From positions 16,758,001 through 16,822,000 of the forward strand of contig NC_069368.1 of NCBI RefSeq assembly GCF_021730395.1: a stretch of DNA of 64,000 bases, written 5' to 3'. Numbering within the stretch: position 1 is the stretch's first letter; every line of letters begins with the position of its first letter. The notes under the pieces are model-generated. The model ran no database searches. It worked only from the letters and a program-made list of their open reading frames with translations, and had not been told where the DNA came from. Shown piece after piece: positions 47,196 to 58,243 of the stretch. The position numbers and the translations under genes are program-made. Source of the stretch: Mercenaria mercenaria. Its lineage: Eukaryota > Mollusca > Bivalvia > Venerida > Veneridae.

Positions 47196-49032
47196 ATGAC
47201 ATCCGCAACACCGTATTTAAATTGTGGCCAGAATTTAGTAACTTGTGGCCACAATTAGTAAATTGTGGCCACAACTTTAAATGTGGCCTCAACTTATTAA
47301 ATTGGCACAACTGAAACTTATTAAATCAACGATAAATGGATAGACGGACGGACGGATGAATAGATTGGACGGTACCTACGTACCTACCTACTAATTTATT
47401 TGTTTGTACTTTCGTCCGTCTATCTTCCCTTCCTGTATCACACCTTGCAGTGACGTAGACATTTTTGTGCGTTCATTTCGTATGGTTTCTGATTTCTGCC
47501 ATTTTGCGTCATCTCCCCACAACCCTGACGAGCGAAAACACGAGATTTAACGGGGACGCAGGTTTAAAACTCTATTTAAGCAGGGACGCGGAGCGAAAAC
47601 ACGATAATTACAGGGGTCCCTGGGTGAGAATAAGTAATTGGTATGTCGGGGATGGGGAGCGAAAACACGGTGATTAGCGCTGCTTAAACGTAGTGCTCTC
47701 GAACCGCGCCCCGACATTCCAGTTACTAAATCTCACCCGCGATCTTAATAATTATCATGTTTTCGCTCCTCGCCCCCGCTATATAGCGAGTTATCACCCC
47801 GAACCCCTGCCATTATTAGTTGTAAATTTCAAGTGTTTTCGCCCGGCGGGGTCACCAGGCGATAAATCGCTATTAAAAGTTTAAGCAGCGTTAATTATCG
47901 TGTTTTCGCCCCGCGCCCCAGACATACCAGTTACTAAATCTCCCTGGCGGGGTTTCGGCCTGCTTTCTCGACATTTGAATTTGTTTATTCTCGTGTTTTC
48001 TCTCGACGTGGCCGCGAGACGAAAATATAATTTAATAGGGCTAAAACGCGGAATGACAGAATTAGCCAATCGAAACGAATGTTTTTTCTTCGCTGCTGTA
48101 TAGGAGTGCAAAATAGGAGCGCACAAATGTGTCTACGTACCAGCAAATGTTAAACAGGAATAAAAGGTAGATATATGGATAGATCGACGGAGGGACGGAC
48201 CGATAGACGGATGGATTGACGGACGGATGTATTGGATGGTACCTACCTATCTACCTATTTATTTGTCTTTCTGTCCTACTGCCTATATTCCATTCCTGTC
48301 TAACCCGTTGCAGGGACGTAGACACTTTTATGCACGTCCATTTTGTAAGGATGCTAAGTTCTGCCAATTCGCGTTTTAGCCCAATTAAATTATATTTTCA
48401 GCCCGCGAGAATTAGCAAGTTAAAATGTCGAGAATGCAGGCCGAAACCCCACAAGGGCGATTTAGTAACTGGTATGTCTGGGGCGCAAAAATACGATTAT
48501 TAGCACTGCGTAAACGTTTAATAACGAGTTTTCGCCTGGTGACCGTGCCCAGCGAAAACACGTGAAATTGATATGTTAAAATGGTGAGTGCTCGGGGTGA
48601 TAACTCGCTATTTAGTGGGGGCAAGGAGCGGAAACATGATGTTTAACCAGATCGCGGGGTGAAATTTGGTAACTGGATGTCGGGGCGCGGTTTGGAAATA
48701 CTAGTACTATGTTTAGGCAGCGCTAATTGTCGTGTTTTCGCTCCCCACCCCTGATATCATCCAATCTATTAATCTGTCCGTCCGTCTATCCATCTATTTA
48801 TAGTTTCGACTGGCTGATATAAGTCGCGGTCACGAGTTATTATATTGTGGCCACAACTTATCAAATTGTGGCCACAATTTACTAAATTGAGGCCACGATT
48901 TACTAAGTTGTGGCCACAATTTACTAAGTTGTGGCCACAAGTTACTAAATTGAGGCCACGGTTTACTAAGTTGTGGCCACAATTTACTAAGTTGTGGCCA
49001 CAATATAAATAAAGTGTTGCAGATTTCACGCC
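47196..49032. mobile_element. 1.8-kb foldback element rich in CGTGTTTTCGC motifs
   Basis: The ends are inverted repeats: ACATCCGCAACACCGTATTT at the left and AAATAAAGTGTTGCAGATTT at the right, each followed inward by AATTGTGGCC-type sequence. The interior has two direct half-copies (GGTACC...TTATTTGT...GACGTAGACA at about 47370-47463 and 48238-48328) and many copies of CGTGTTTTCGC or its complement GCGAAAACACG. Short GACGGACGGACGG runs mark each half. Overlapping frames on both strands are products of these palindromes, not genes. Confidence 0.7.
48841..49010. repeat. 21-bp array with palindromic TTGTGGCCACAA
   Basis: Eight or nine units of TTGTGGCCACAATTTACTAAG, some with TTGAGGCCAC. Each unit contains a perfect 12-bp palindrome. 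A short form of the same array lies at 47219-47290, forming the other end of the foldback element. Confidence 0.85.
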
Positions 49033-50680
49033 ATTTGTTTTGGTACCTTGAATGTATATCATTAACTTTTCCTGCACATGGTTAGAAGACATCATATGTA
49101 GCTGTTATTGTCGTTTTCGTGTGCACGAATAATGTGATCACCGTCGGCGGACGGCGGGAGGTGTCCACTTAAATTGTACGTTTTCTTATTTGAGTAATTC
49201 TGATCCGATGTTGACAAAACTTGGCCACAATTATATTGAACTTAATGTCTCCACTAAGTTCGATAAACAGCTGGATTTCCCAGAGGTTCTGGAGTCATCG
49301 CCCTTAAAACTACCCGCCCATTTGGGTGAAATGTTTCAACATGTTCATTTCCACCTAACTTGGCACATAACGTATGTATATGACATCAAAAAATGATCAG
49401 GTGTGTGAAAAGAAAAGTTAGGTACTGGTAAAAATGCAAGAATAAAGTAAACTTTCTGCATTTTTTCAAAAAGGTTGCAATGATTTACTTTCTTCTGTAC
49501 AATGACTTAATGACATCATGACGTTTATACAGGCAAAATGGCGAATGCTTCAGTTGTAGTTTATTATCTGAATTGTAACGTCAATAAAATTCATTTTCAA
49601 TCCAGAACTATACTTTAACTGTAAATTCATTTGATTTTTAAAATGCATAAAAAGTGGAGGTCTAATCTACCAGCCTTGCTGTATTATAGGTAAACATAAA
49701 AGGGTAGATTTCCCGGAAGCACAGAGCACCCCAAACACAGCCATAGAGTCATGAATCGCAAAGTAGGCCCACAACAAAAGAAGCTGTAACGGAAAAATAT
49801 TGTAGACGGGTTGCTTCAAAAGTCTAACAACAATACACATTATAAATATATGCAAAATACAGAGTGGGTGTGGGGGGAGGGGTGGGGGCGTAAGGGGTAG
49901 TAAAAGGGTCGTATGTTGGGGGAAGGTAAAGCAAGGATGAATATTCATCAGGGAAAGCCACGTTCCTTAAACGCAGTATTCCTACAACATCGCAGACACG
50001 CACGTACAAAAGACACCCCCCCCCCCCCCACACACACACAACTAACATACACAGATGAACAGACAAGCAAGAAAAAAACAACACTGTGGGGCAACGCCCT
50101 TGAAAAACACGCACTGATACACAAACGCACACGCACACGCACACGTACACGCGCGCGCACACACACACACACGTCAGTGCGCGCTGCTGTGAGGTTTTAG
50201 AAGGCTGCATTCTCTGGGTATTGAATCATTGTTCGGGCTGAAATACAACTGATAGCACGCTAGATTCACATCCTCATCAGGGTTTTGGCAATTTAGGTGG
50301 AGCTTTGCATTATTTCCTTTCAACACCAACAGTTTCACTTAACACTTTTGATAAATAACGAATGCAATACAAAAAATGTTTAACTTTAAGTGTTATGTTA
50401 TTTGAATTGCAAATATCTATTTATTAAAGCTTACATATGATAAAAAAGAATATTACATTTTGTGTCTTTCAAAACTGAATTTTTTTCAACTCCTTGAACT
50501 TTTTTTTCTTCAAAATGCTCGGCAGAGCCTTGCATTCTTTTATTTAATAAAATCAATATGAAAAGACACTCATTTATTTATTTATTTATTACATGACACC
50601 TTATATAAATCGCAGGTCTATAGTTTGTGCTACTGACTTATTTCTGACGCCATGTAATAATGTAATGATACACTTTCGAA
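49033..50680. other. Intergenic; simple repeats only
   Basis: A C tract (about 50016-50029) and a (CA/CGCACA)n microsatellite (about 50116-50172) lie here. Overlapping frames at 49824-50210 on both strands come from these simple repeats. No exon is recognisable. Confidence 0.6.
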
Positions 50681-50759
50681 CGGCTTGACGGTCAATAATC
50701 AGAACATTTGCCCACGGTCCAATCCTCGGGTTATAGTTTTGACTATTTACCGACAAGCC
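50681..50759. repeat. 79-bp hairpin MITE, diverged third copy
   Basis: CGGCTTGACGGTCAATAATC pairs imperfectly with GACTATTTACCGACAAGCC. It belongs to the same family as 12003-12085 and 17061-17143 (shared TAGTTTTGACTAT). Confidence 0.55.
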
Positions 50760-50991
50760 TTTTAATAATAAGTGTATATTTTATGACACGATATTTAACT
50801 TTAAAGTATATCATCATAAGTTATACAGAACACTTGACGAATTTTCCTCGTGTCAAACTAGGAAAAGAGATTTACAGACAACTTAAGTTAAATAAATTCA
50901 CCATATAAAATCACATTAATCATAATTATAGCCTGTCTAATTGCGCTACATGATGTCACTTGGTTTCGTTCTTTGCTTCCAAAGATTAATT

Positions 50992-51223
50992 GAGCCGTGC
51001 CATGGGAAAACCAACATAGTGGGTTTGCGACCAGCATGGATCCAGACCAGCCTGCGCATTCGCGCAGTCTGGTCAGGATCCATGCTGTTCGCTAACAGTT
51101 TCTCTAATAGCAATAGGCTTTGAAAGCGAACAGCATGGATCCTGACCAGACTGCGCGAATGCGCAGGCTGGTCTGGATCCATGCTGGTCGCAAACCCACT
51201 ATGTTGGTTTTCCCATGGCGCGG
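50992..51223. mobile_element. Palindromic MITE, family M2 (copy 1)
   Basis: GAGCCGTGCCATGGGAAAAC at the left answers GTTTTCCCATGGCGCGG at the right. Each arm also contains GACCAGCATGGATCCAGACC and the shorter GGATCCATGCTGTTCGC. The whole 232 bp folds back on itself. The flank ATTAATT appears on both sides. The second copy is at 61862-62096. Confidence 0.85.
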
Positions 51224-52204
51224 ATTAATTACCGTATTAGTACACGTTTTCTATAAAAATGTCGTATCTTTTGTGCGCCTTAAGGCATGGGACTATTGAA
51301 ATTGACTTATAAGTTTTATACTTATATAACTTTGGGAGTACAAGGAAAGTGGGCCTTACACGAAGATTTTAAGATTCAACCAAATAAGGAGAATCCACCT
51401 GTAGGAAACACGTGAGATAACACACTCAAGAGCCCAGTCCCTACACGTGGCGTCTATACATATACATTAAGGTTCACAGAGATAGCAAACAAATAGGTCA
51501 TAAAAAGTTTCATAACGTGTTCTGAATTCTCAAGCTTATAAATTGAAATGGAACACAATGTTTTCTCATTCAAATTTCTGCGGTACTAGCGGTGGTTTTG
51601 TTACAATTAAGGTAAGACAGTCAGTATGTGAAGTGTTACAAATGTATGAGTTTGTCGTGGTATCTTCTGTTTTGAATAGTTATACGTTTGTAGAAGTAAT
51701 TTATTGTTAATTCTAATTTGAAAAAAAAAAAAACAACATGTGCACTGATTTTCATTGAAACATTGAAATTCGACAATGTTTATGCCGAGAAAGAATGCTT
51801 CCATATTTGATCTACTAGACAGTAGACTGTATAAGAGACCTTTCAGATCGAGCTTCAGTGTAAGATTAAAATATCGTTCACTAGTGAACACCAGATGCAA
51901 TATTGTCACGAGTGGCATAATGTAATATATGATGTTCACGAGTGAAAGATATTTTGATCTTACATGTAATATAAACACATTTTTTTTATTTCATGTCTTT
52001 TTTTCTATTTTATTCGTTTATTTTTTGCGTTTTACAGTCTAAATGACATGCATTTATCTAAAGACAAATGTTCATTGATGCCCAAGTGTTTCTTTATGAA
52101 TGTTTAATAAACAACAGCTCGTATTCTCCCGGGTTATAAATGAATGATTAAAGGATTGCAGTATCTATGTCATATAATTTTCAGTCTGTGTCTGGCATTT
52201 CAGA

Positions 52205-54412
52205 ATGTTGCGCATTGCAGTGTTACTGGCGCTGGTGGGATGTTCTCAGCAGGTTGGATTTTTGTTGAATTCTTTCAATATGCCAGGAGCTGTGCAGTCT
52301 GAAGCAGCCTTCCGCAAACCATTTTTCTGTCATGATTTGGACTGTCCAAGATACACTGTTCTAGAGACTAACGACGTGAGTAACCAATGTAAATACATTA
52401 AACACATCTTAGGCATCTATTATATCTGTAAATTTTGTACTACGTTATACTTTGATTGCGAGATTGTTAAAATGACAGAATGACCAAAACTTAAGGCAAT
52501 GCTTTTATTCTGTAAATGTTGGAGGAGGTAACAACCAAACAAAATATTTAGATATAATCTAATATGACGAATGGTTCCGTATGATTTACCAGGGGGTCAA
52601 GGTAATTGGTCTGGATGGTACCTTTGCAGTTGGGGTTATGTTTTTTTACCATAGTACATTATTCTTATAACTTCAGCAGCAAAAATTTCATCATCATATG
52701 TAATATCTTTCACCAAAATCCTTTAAACTATATATTTTGAAAAGACAACTTAGATAGAACTTCTGATGTAATTTATTTCATAAATCGTTTGATACTTTCA
52801 ACCTTGTAGAAATTCGAGGTTCGCAAGTACGAAGCAAGCATGTGGGTAGCATCGGAAACGGTGGCGTTTTACTACACAAAGCGTGAGAGTGACGCTATGT
52901 TCTTTAAGCTGTTCCACTATATATCAGGAAACAACTCCATGAGTGAGTATAACAATACATTTTATAAACCGTCACTTTAGAGTGACATTTTTTGAGTTTT
53001 TATATTTCATGAAATATAATTGTTACATGGCCGCTCACGTGATTAACAGTTCCGATGACGTTATTAGCATGCGACTCTGTATGCTTGACACTATAAAGGA
53101 ATTTGTGTTTTCTGACACATTAACAATGAAAATATTATGTAATTTTGGCATGCTTAGAACTGATCCATATTGTTTTTGAAGTTAGTGTACCATTTTATGT
53201 AAACGGCACATCGCATTGACATGCATCATAGCAATGTGTCGTCTACTTAGGACAGGCTTTAGCTTAGCTTAGAACATAATTCGACAACTCGATGCATCAT
53301 CAGTATAGCTGTGTCCGGAATAAAATGCATTTATATGACTTTTCAGCACGCGAGTGCGTGCGTGTCTATGTGTGCTCGGGTTTAGCGTCATTTTTTTCAG
53401 TCATAAAAACGACGGTTCCTACTTGTAGCAGTGAGCGCAATGACAAATTTTATTGTGCTGCCTCACTGGAATATCACGCTGCAGACACAGGACGTGATAC
53501 CGAACCAATCAATGCATAACGCCAAACGAGGAAGCTACTAGTACAATTTTATAGCGTCTTTGACATGACGCCGCCAGGGAAAGAGCCCACGACCTCCCGC
53601 ATTCGAAGTGGGCGCTCTATCGCTAGGATACCGAGGCGGTTCCATATGCTTGTTTTAGATATTTATCAAATGATTGTTTTGATAATTATAGATATGAAGA
53701 TTGCTATGACCACTCCAGTGATAACAGAAGTACTTCACGGACCAGGTCCGGACTGTGAAAGCAACTTTACAATGCACTTTATGATGCCGTACGCTCTGCA
53801 GGCAAATCCACCACAACCCACAGAATCAGGTGTTTTCATCAGAAATTTACCGGAAATGACCGTTCTTGTTAAGTATGTTTAAGTCACACTTTTTGTACTT
53901 ACAAATGTTCTTTGTAAGATATTTTAAACTTATTCATTGTGCAGTTTTTACAAGTTCTGGTTTACTCTAAATTGTCATCCTTGAATTTTATATTTCAAAC
54001 CAAAGGTATATCGCATTGTCAAAAGCCGTCATAAGTCTGGATCAGAAAAAAGTGCACACACCGTGTTGATTTCCATGCATATTTGAAATCGCCTCGCTCT
54101 GCACTTAAACGTTGTTAGAAAGTTATTATTTAGAACGAAATGGCAGAAATCAGTCCTCATAAGGCGGAGATTAAATATCTGGTTTAATACACCATCAACC
54201 GGTTTAAACTCTCCAGTTCTTGCATGTTATTTTATTTCAGACAATACGGTGGTTTTAGCACAGATGATTCAAAGAGAGTAAACTTAGAACAGCTCATCAA
54301 CGACTTGAACGCAGCCAAAAAGAAATACCGGGACGACCGTTTCTTCACGGCGGGATATGATGGACCATACGCCATTGATAGACATAACGAGATCTGGGTG
54401 GCCGCTTTATAA
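52205..54412 (+). CDS. Secreted SOUL/HEBP-type heme-binding protein, copy 2
   Basis: Exons 52205-52375, 52810-52942, 53692-53872 and 54241-54412 join in phase to 218 residues. Exons 2, 3 and 4 have exactly the same lengths (133, 181, 172) and phases as the gene at 37242, and again a splice acceptor lies one base before the ATG; the two are therefore an old tandem duplicate. Residues 1-18 (LRIAVLLALVGCSQQVG) look like a signal peptide. Family marks are FCHDLDCPRYTV, KFEVRKYEASMWVAS, LFHYISGNN, IAMTTPVITE, PTESGVFIRNLPEMTVLVK and FFTAGYDGPYAIDRHNEIW. The loop Cys pair of copy 1 (DPCQGSNC) is reduced to one Cys here (GPGPDC). Introns are unrelated in sequence between the two genes. A polyadenylation signal is at 54523. 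Confidence 0.93.
53397..53644 (-). repeat. tRNA-derived SINE in a SOUL intron
   Basis: On the minus strand the head reads GCCTCGGTATCCTAGCGATA with a B-box-like ACTTCGAATGCGGGAGG, followed by a body ending near CTACAAGTAGGAACCGTCG. It lies 48 bp upstream of exon 53692-53872. A fragment of its tail (CTGCTACAAGTAGATACCGTC) occurs inside the MITE at 37618. Confidence 0.65.
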
Positions 54413-54522
54413 GCGGGCCTTTTAGTGCGAGATTTATTCGGACAGCGCATATATTTCTAACATGTGCTAAATTTCAACGTGCATAATCTGATCGAACTTT
54501 CATTAGACTTAAGCTTGTCATG

Positions 54523-54528
54523 GAATAA
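54523..54528 (+). terminator. Possible polyadenylation signal of SOUL copy 2
   Basis: AATAAA 110 bases after the stop codon. Another candidate (AATAAA near 54948) lies further on, so the real site is not settled. Confidence 0.4.
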
Positions 54529-55225
54529 AGAATTAACAATTGTAAATGTAAACTTTACCTGCTTGCACATACTAAAACGTATATTGTACAGACACTGTAC
54601 AAGGCGAATTCATACGAATTCAAATTCAATTATTAATTATCAATTATTAATTCAATAATTAAAAGCAACGATATAGATTATATGGAACATATTTCAATTC
54701 TATCTCATCTTTATATATATATATATGGTTTAGAATGTTTGTTTATACCTCTTAAAAGAACAAGGACAAAGTTTCACGGTTTCTTTCTTATCTTACTGAC
54801 TTGCATTAAACTTACTGAAAGAACAGTCATGTACATTGCCTGCGAGCAGGGGACACGTAGGCCCGAATAGTAACAAAGTGCATTTTGATATATACATGTA
54901 TGTACATAATTCCATTATATTTGTAATCACAACATGTTTTTTTTCTAATAAATATTTATAGAAAATGATCTTGCTGGTTTTATTTTGAGTTTCATAATCA
55001 ATATTTTTCATCATGAGTTTCGTACCATTGAAAATGTCTCTTAAACAAAAACTATACACAGAAATAAAATTAAAGTTAACTAGAATGCATGAAAAGTGAC
55101 CGATTCTTCGAAAACTTCAAAACAATCACGAATAAACGCGAATATTTTGACACTGGTAACTTTAGGTCATGTGTACTGTCATCCCGAGAGTGTGGCAGCA
55201 AATGGTCATTCTTACTTCTTACTCT

Positions 55226-55575
55226 TGATTATTAGAAGTAAACCAGATTTATATAGCGCCCTCTTCATGGCAAGAACGTTCAAAGGATATTTACATAGTA
55301 CAAAGGCAGCCGCTCAGGGCTTCAAATTCATCCTTTGCTTGAACGATCTGACAAGAGAGACAGGGCGGGAGAAAGCCCCCAGAACAGGGAGTTAGAGAGA
55401 GAGAAATCCTTTAGACATTAATTTACCTAGCCTAGCGCTTTGCAAAAGACAGTCTGGTCCTTTAACGTGCCAGGTGTATAGCACCGATACACGCAAAGCC
55501 GCCTTTCCCGGGAAGAACCAGTACTGGCCTCCAAGTTAGTTAGGTGGGAGACACTCAATGTTATCTTAGATCGTG
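55226..55575. repeat. Probable dispersed repeat
   Basis: A GC-richer block in AT-rich surroundings, with TTTATATAGCGCCCTCTTCA, CTTTAACGTGCCAGGTGTAT and GGGAAGAACCAGTACTGGCC. It resembles dispersed repeats of marine invertebrates; there is only one copy in this window, so the call rests on appearance. Confidence 0.35.
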
Positions 55576-56251
55576 TTACCACTAGATTACTAGCCTCCTA
55601 CTTATTGAATATGCCTTCACTATAAAGCCCGACCTATTTGAAAAGCCCTTTCGAATATATCCCGTTCAAAAGTAATAAAATATTGGTTTATATGAGTATT
55701 TTTTTTTATTCCATGGTCCAGTTTCCCAACTTGATTTTGGTAACTTCTCTACTTTAATGCACGTGCAAAATACTTGCAATCCACATTTTATCGACAAAAT
55801 ATCGCATTATATTTTTGTTTATAAGTTGTTCCAAAGGAGCGATCGTGAAATTTAGTTCCATGGTAAAATTTACAAGTTTAAATTATAAAAATGGTTTGTT
55901 GTTTACCCGACGAGATGGTTTTAAATGGTCAGGACAGACGATAAAATAAACTTCTTAATTCCAGTTAGTCATTTAACACCAGAATGTGTAAAGTTCAAAC
56001 GTGGTCATTTCTTTAATCTACAAAGTTGAAACCACAATAAAGATGTTTTCAAAGTTTATGTTTTTCTTCCATTTCAATTTTCATAAACATTTTCAATGAC
56101 TAACCGTAGACTCACTGCTTCCCAATTTGACCTGTTCAAGTCGAAGGGAGATAAATAAATAAACTTTTCATAGTTTAACATTAGTGTACCATCTTCCCTT
56201 GTTTACATATATCTCTATTTTGTCTAAAAGTGTCGATCAACACAGTCACAA

Positions 56252-56548
56252 GACGCTGGTACCACTGCTGCCTACAGGTGAACTATCTTCCGTCAAGACG
56301 CTGGTGCCACTGCTACCTACAGGTGAACTGTCTTCCGTCAAGACGCTAGTACCACTGCTGCCTACAGGTGAACTATCTTCTACTATCTTCCGTCAAGACA
56401 CTGGTACCACTGCTTCCTACAGTCAAGACGCTGGGATCACTGCTGCCTTCCGGTTTACTGTGTTCCGTCAAGACACTGGTACCACTGCTGCCTACAGGTG
56501 TACTATCTTCCGTCAAGACACTGGTACCACTGCTTCTTTCAAGACACT
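56252..56548. repeat. 45-bp minisatellite
   Basis: Six to seven units of about 45 bp with GTCAAGACGCTGGTACCACT and GCTGCCTACAGGTGAACT; some units are shortened. The frames reading KTLVPLLPTGELSSV repeatedly come from this array. Confidence 0.85.
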
Positions 56549-57362
56549 GGCACTAGCTCAATGTATACTCATTAGAGTCAACACAAGTGCTACATTCCAT
56601 TGACTCTCGTTTTCACTCTATATTGTGGCTTATTTTCCCTTAGGTGCTATGATTTCGTTTATATAATTGCATGACTGATCGTCTGCACATCTGTATTTAA
56701 GTAAATACTCTGCTGTATCTGCAAAATTTATGTCACCAATTCACTTGCAAAAATGTATCGCTAGGGGAGGTAACCCCTGCTGGGAGTTTGATATTACCTG
56801 CATATTTCAACAGCTTACTTCTATCAATCTGGACAAAATGGAGATATTTATCAACAAAGTGGTAATGAGAGGATGAACAAAACTTTAATTAGCATTAAAC
56901 AAATGAAAATCAACTTAACGTTTATAAATGAAAGTTAACAATTAGAATTTTTTTGTAAGACGTGCTTAAAACTACAGAGAATAATGAATACATAGATTAT
57001 TCAACTTTTATTATTGTTTAATAAATTTATATCAAGAGACAGCTGCATGAAGGCTTTACTAATTTTCATAATAAGTTTTTTTATACAGTGAAGTCTCTGT
57101 AAAGCAACACCCTTTGGGAGATACAACTGACTGTTATGTAGGGGTTGTCGTTCTGGAGAGGTAAATTTGATAGTATATTTCAGCTTAGGGAAATTTTGAT
57201 GATGTTGTTGTAGAGAGGTTTTTGTTTAAGAGACGGCCGCTCTGGAGAGGTTGTACTGTATATTAAACTTTATATTTGGTAGCCCCATAGGCCTATATTT
57301 ATGTCCTTTTTGCAAAACAAGGCATTAAAGAGTGTCAAATATTAGGTTAGCCGTAGTAACAT

Positions 57363-57644
57363 TTGCTAATGCCTCCTTTAAGAAATAATACACAGAAGAA
57401 CAATCTTTTAATAATTATATTGAAACGAATCGGTTGTCCGCCACGTAGAATGATTCACCCAGACTACGGCCTCGTTAAATTATTCCACAGACGTATGCTC
57501 TCTTCGTCGTGCTTAAATATGTTAAAGCATGGTTCTTCTATACATTACTTAGATGAAAATATGCTTTTTATGCCAAAAAGTGGAGGAAAAGGGGAAGCAC
57601 TCTTTCTAGGCGCACGTATGGCACCAAATACTTGGTCAATGTAA
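57363..57644 (+). CDS. Hypothetical 93-residue open frame
   Basis: Encodes a basic N-terminal half (IILKRIGCPPRRMIHPDYG) and ends KGEALFLGARMAPNTWSM. No family, signal peptide or membrane segment is recognised. The region is not part of any repeat seen here. The composition is more protein-like than most chance frames, but there is no start context, splice or homology support. Confidence 0.15.
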   Translation: MLMPPLRNNTQKNNLLIIILKRIGCPPRRMIHPDYGLVKLFHRRMLSSSCLNMLKHGSSIHYLDENMLFMPKSGGKGEALFLGARMAPNTWSM

Positions 57645-58243
57645 TGTCAACGCGACGGGGTTTTAAGAATGTTTAAACACGCGCCTAATGATCTATTCAG
57701 AGTGTGTTTGAATTAAGTGAAACACCATTATGTTATATCATTTCGATTCTGAAAAGTCTTTTATACAAAACAGTAAATAAAATTTAGTATCATTTTTTCT
57801 CGGCGCTTGTATTGCGTCAAACGACGACAGACGTGTTTCAATATTGCCGTGTTTTATAAATGTGCATTTTTCTATATTAGAATATAATTATATGAAATGA
57901 ATGACCAGGTAACGTCTTATTCATTAATTTAGTGATATGAAAATTAATTACAAACCTTGTACAAGCGTATAATTCACAAGCATAAATCTTATGGCAAAAA
58001 GTCGAGGTATAACTGCTTTGATAGAACTTTTCTGTCTTTAACAAGAAAAGCCCATGAAACTTCATTTCTTCATAAGACAGTCTTAGGTATAGGTATATAT
58101 GATATTATAATAGCCTACAGACGTACTGTTCTCTGATTATGGCAACCCTGCGTAGAATATACAAAAATATAAGATTCCTTCTAGTAAATTTCTAATTTGA
58201 TATATCTTTACAGCATAGCTTTCTGTAAATATTTTTGTTTGGT

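Noticed and set aside
56184-56603. 139-residue repetitive protein (KTLVPLLPTGELSSV)
   Set aside because: Product of the 45-bp minisatellite; a second frame over the same array is equally open, which is expected when the unit length is a multiple of three.
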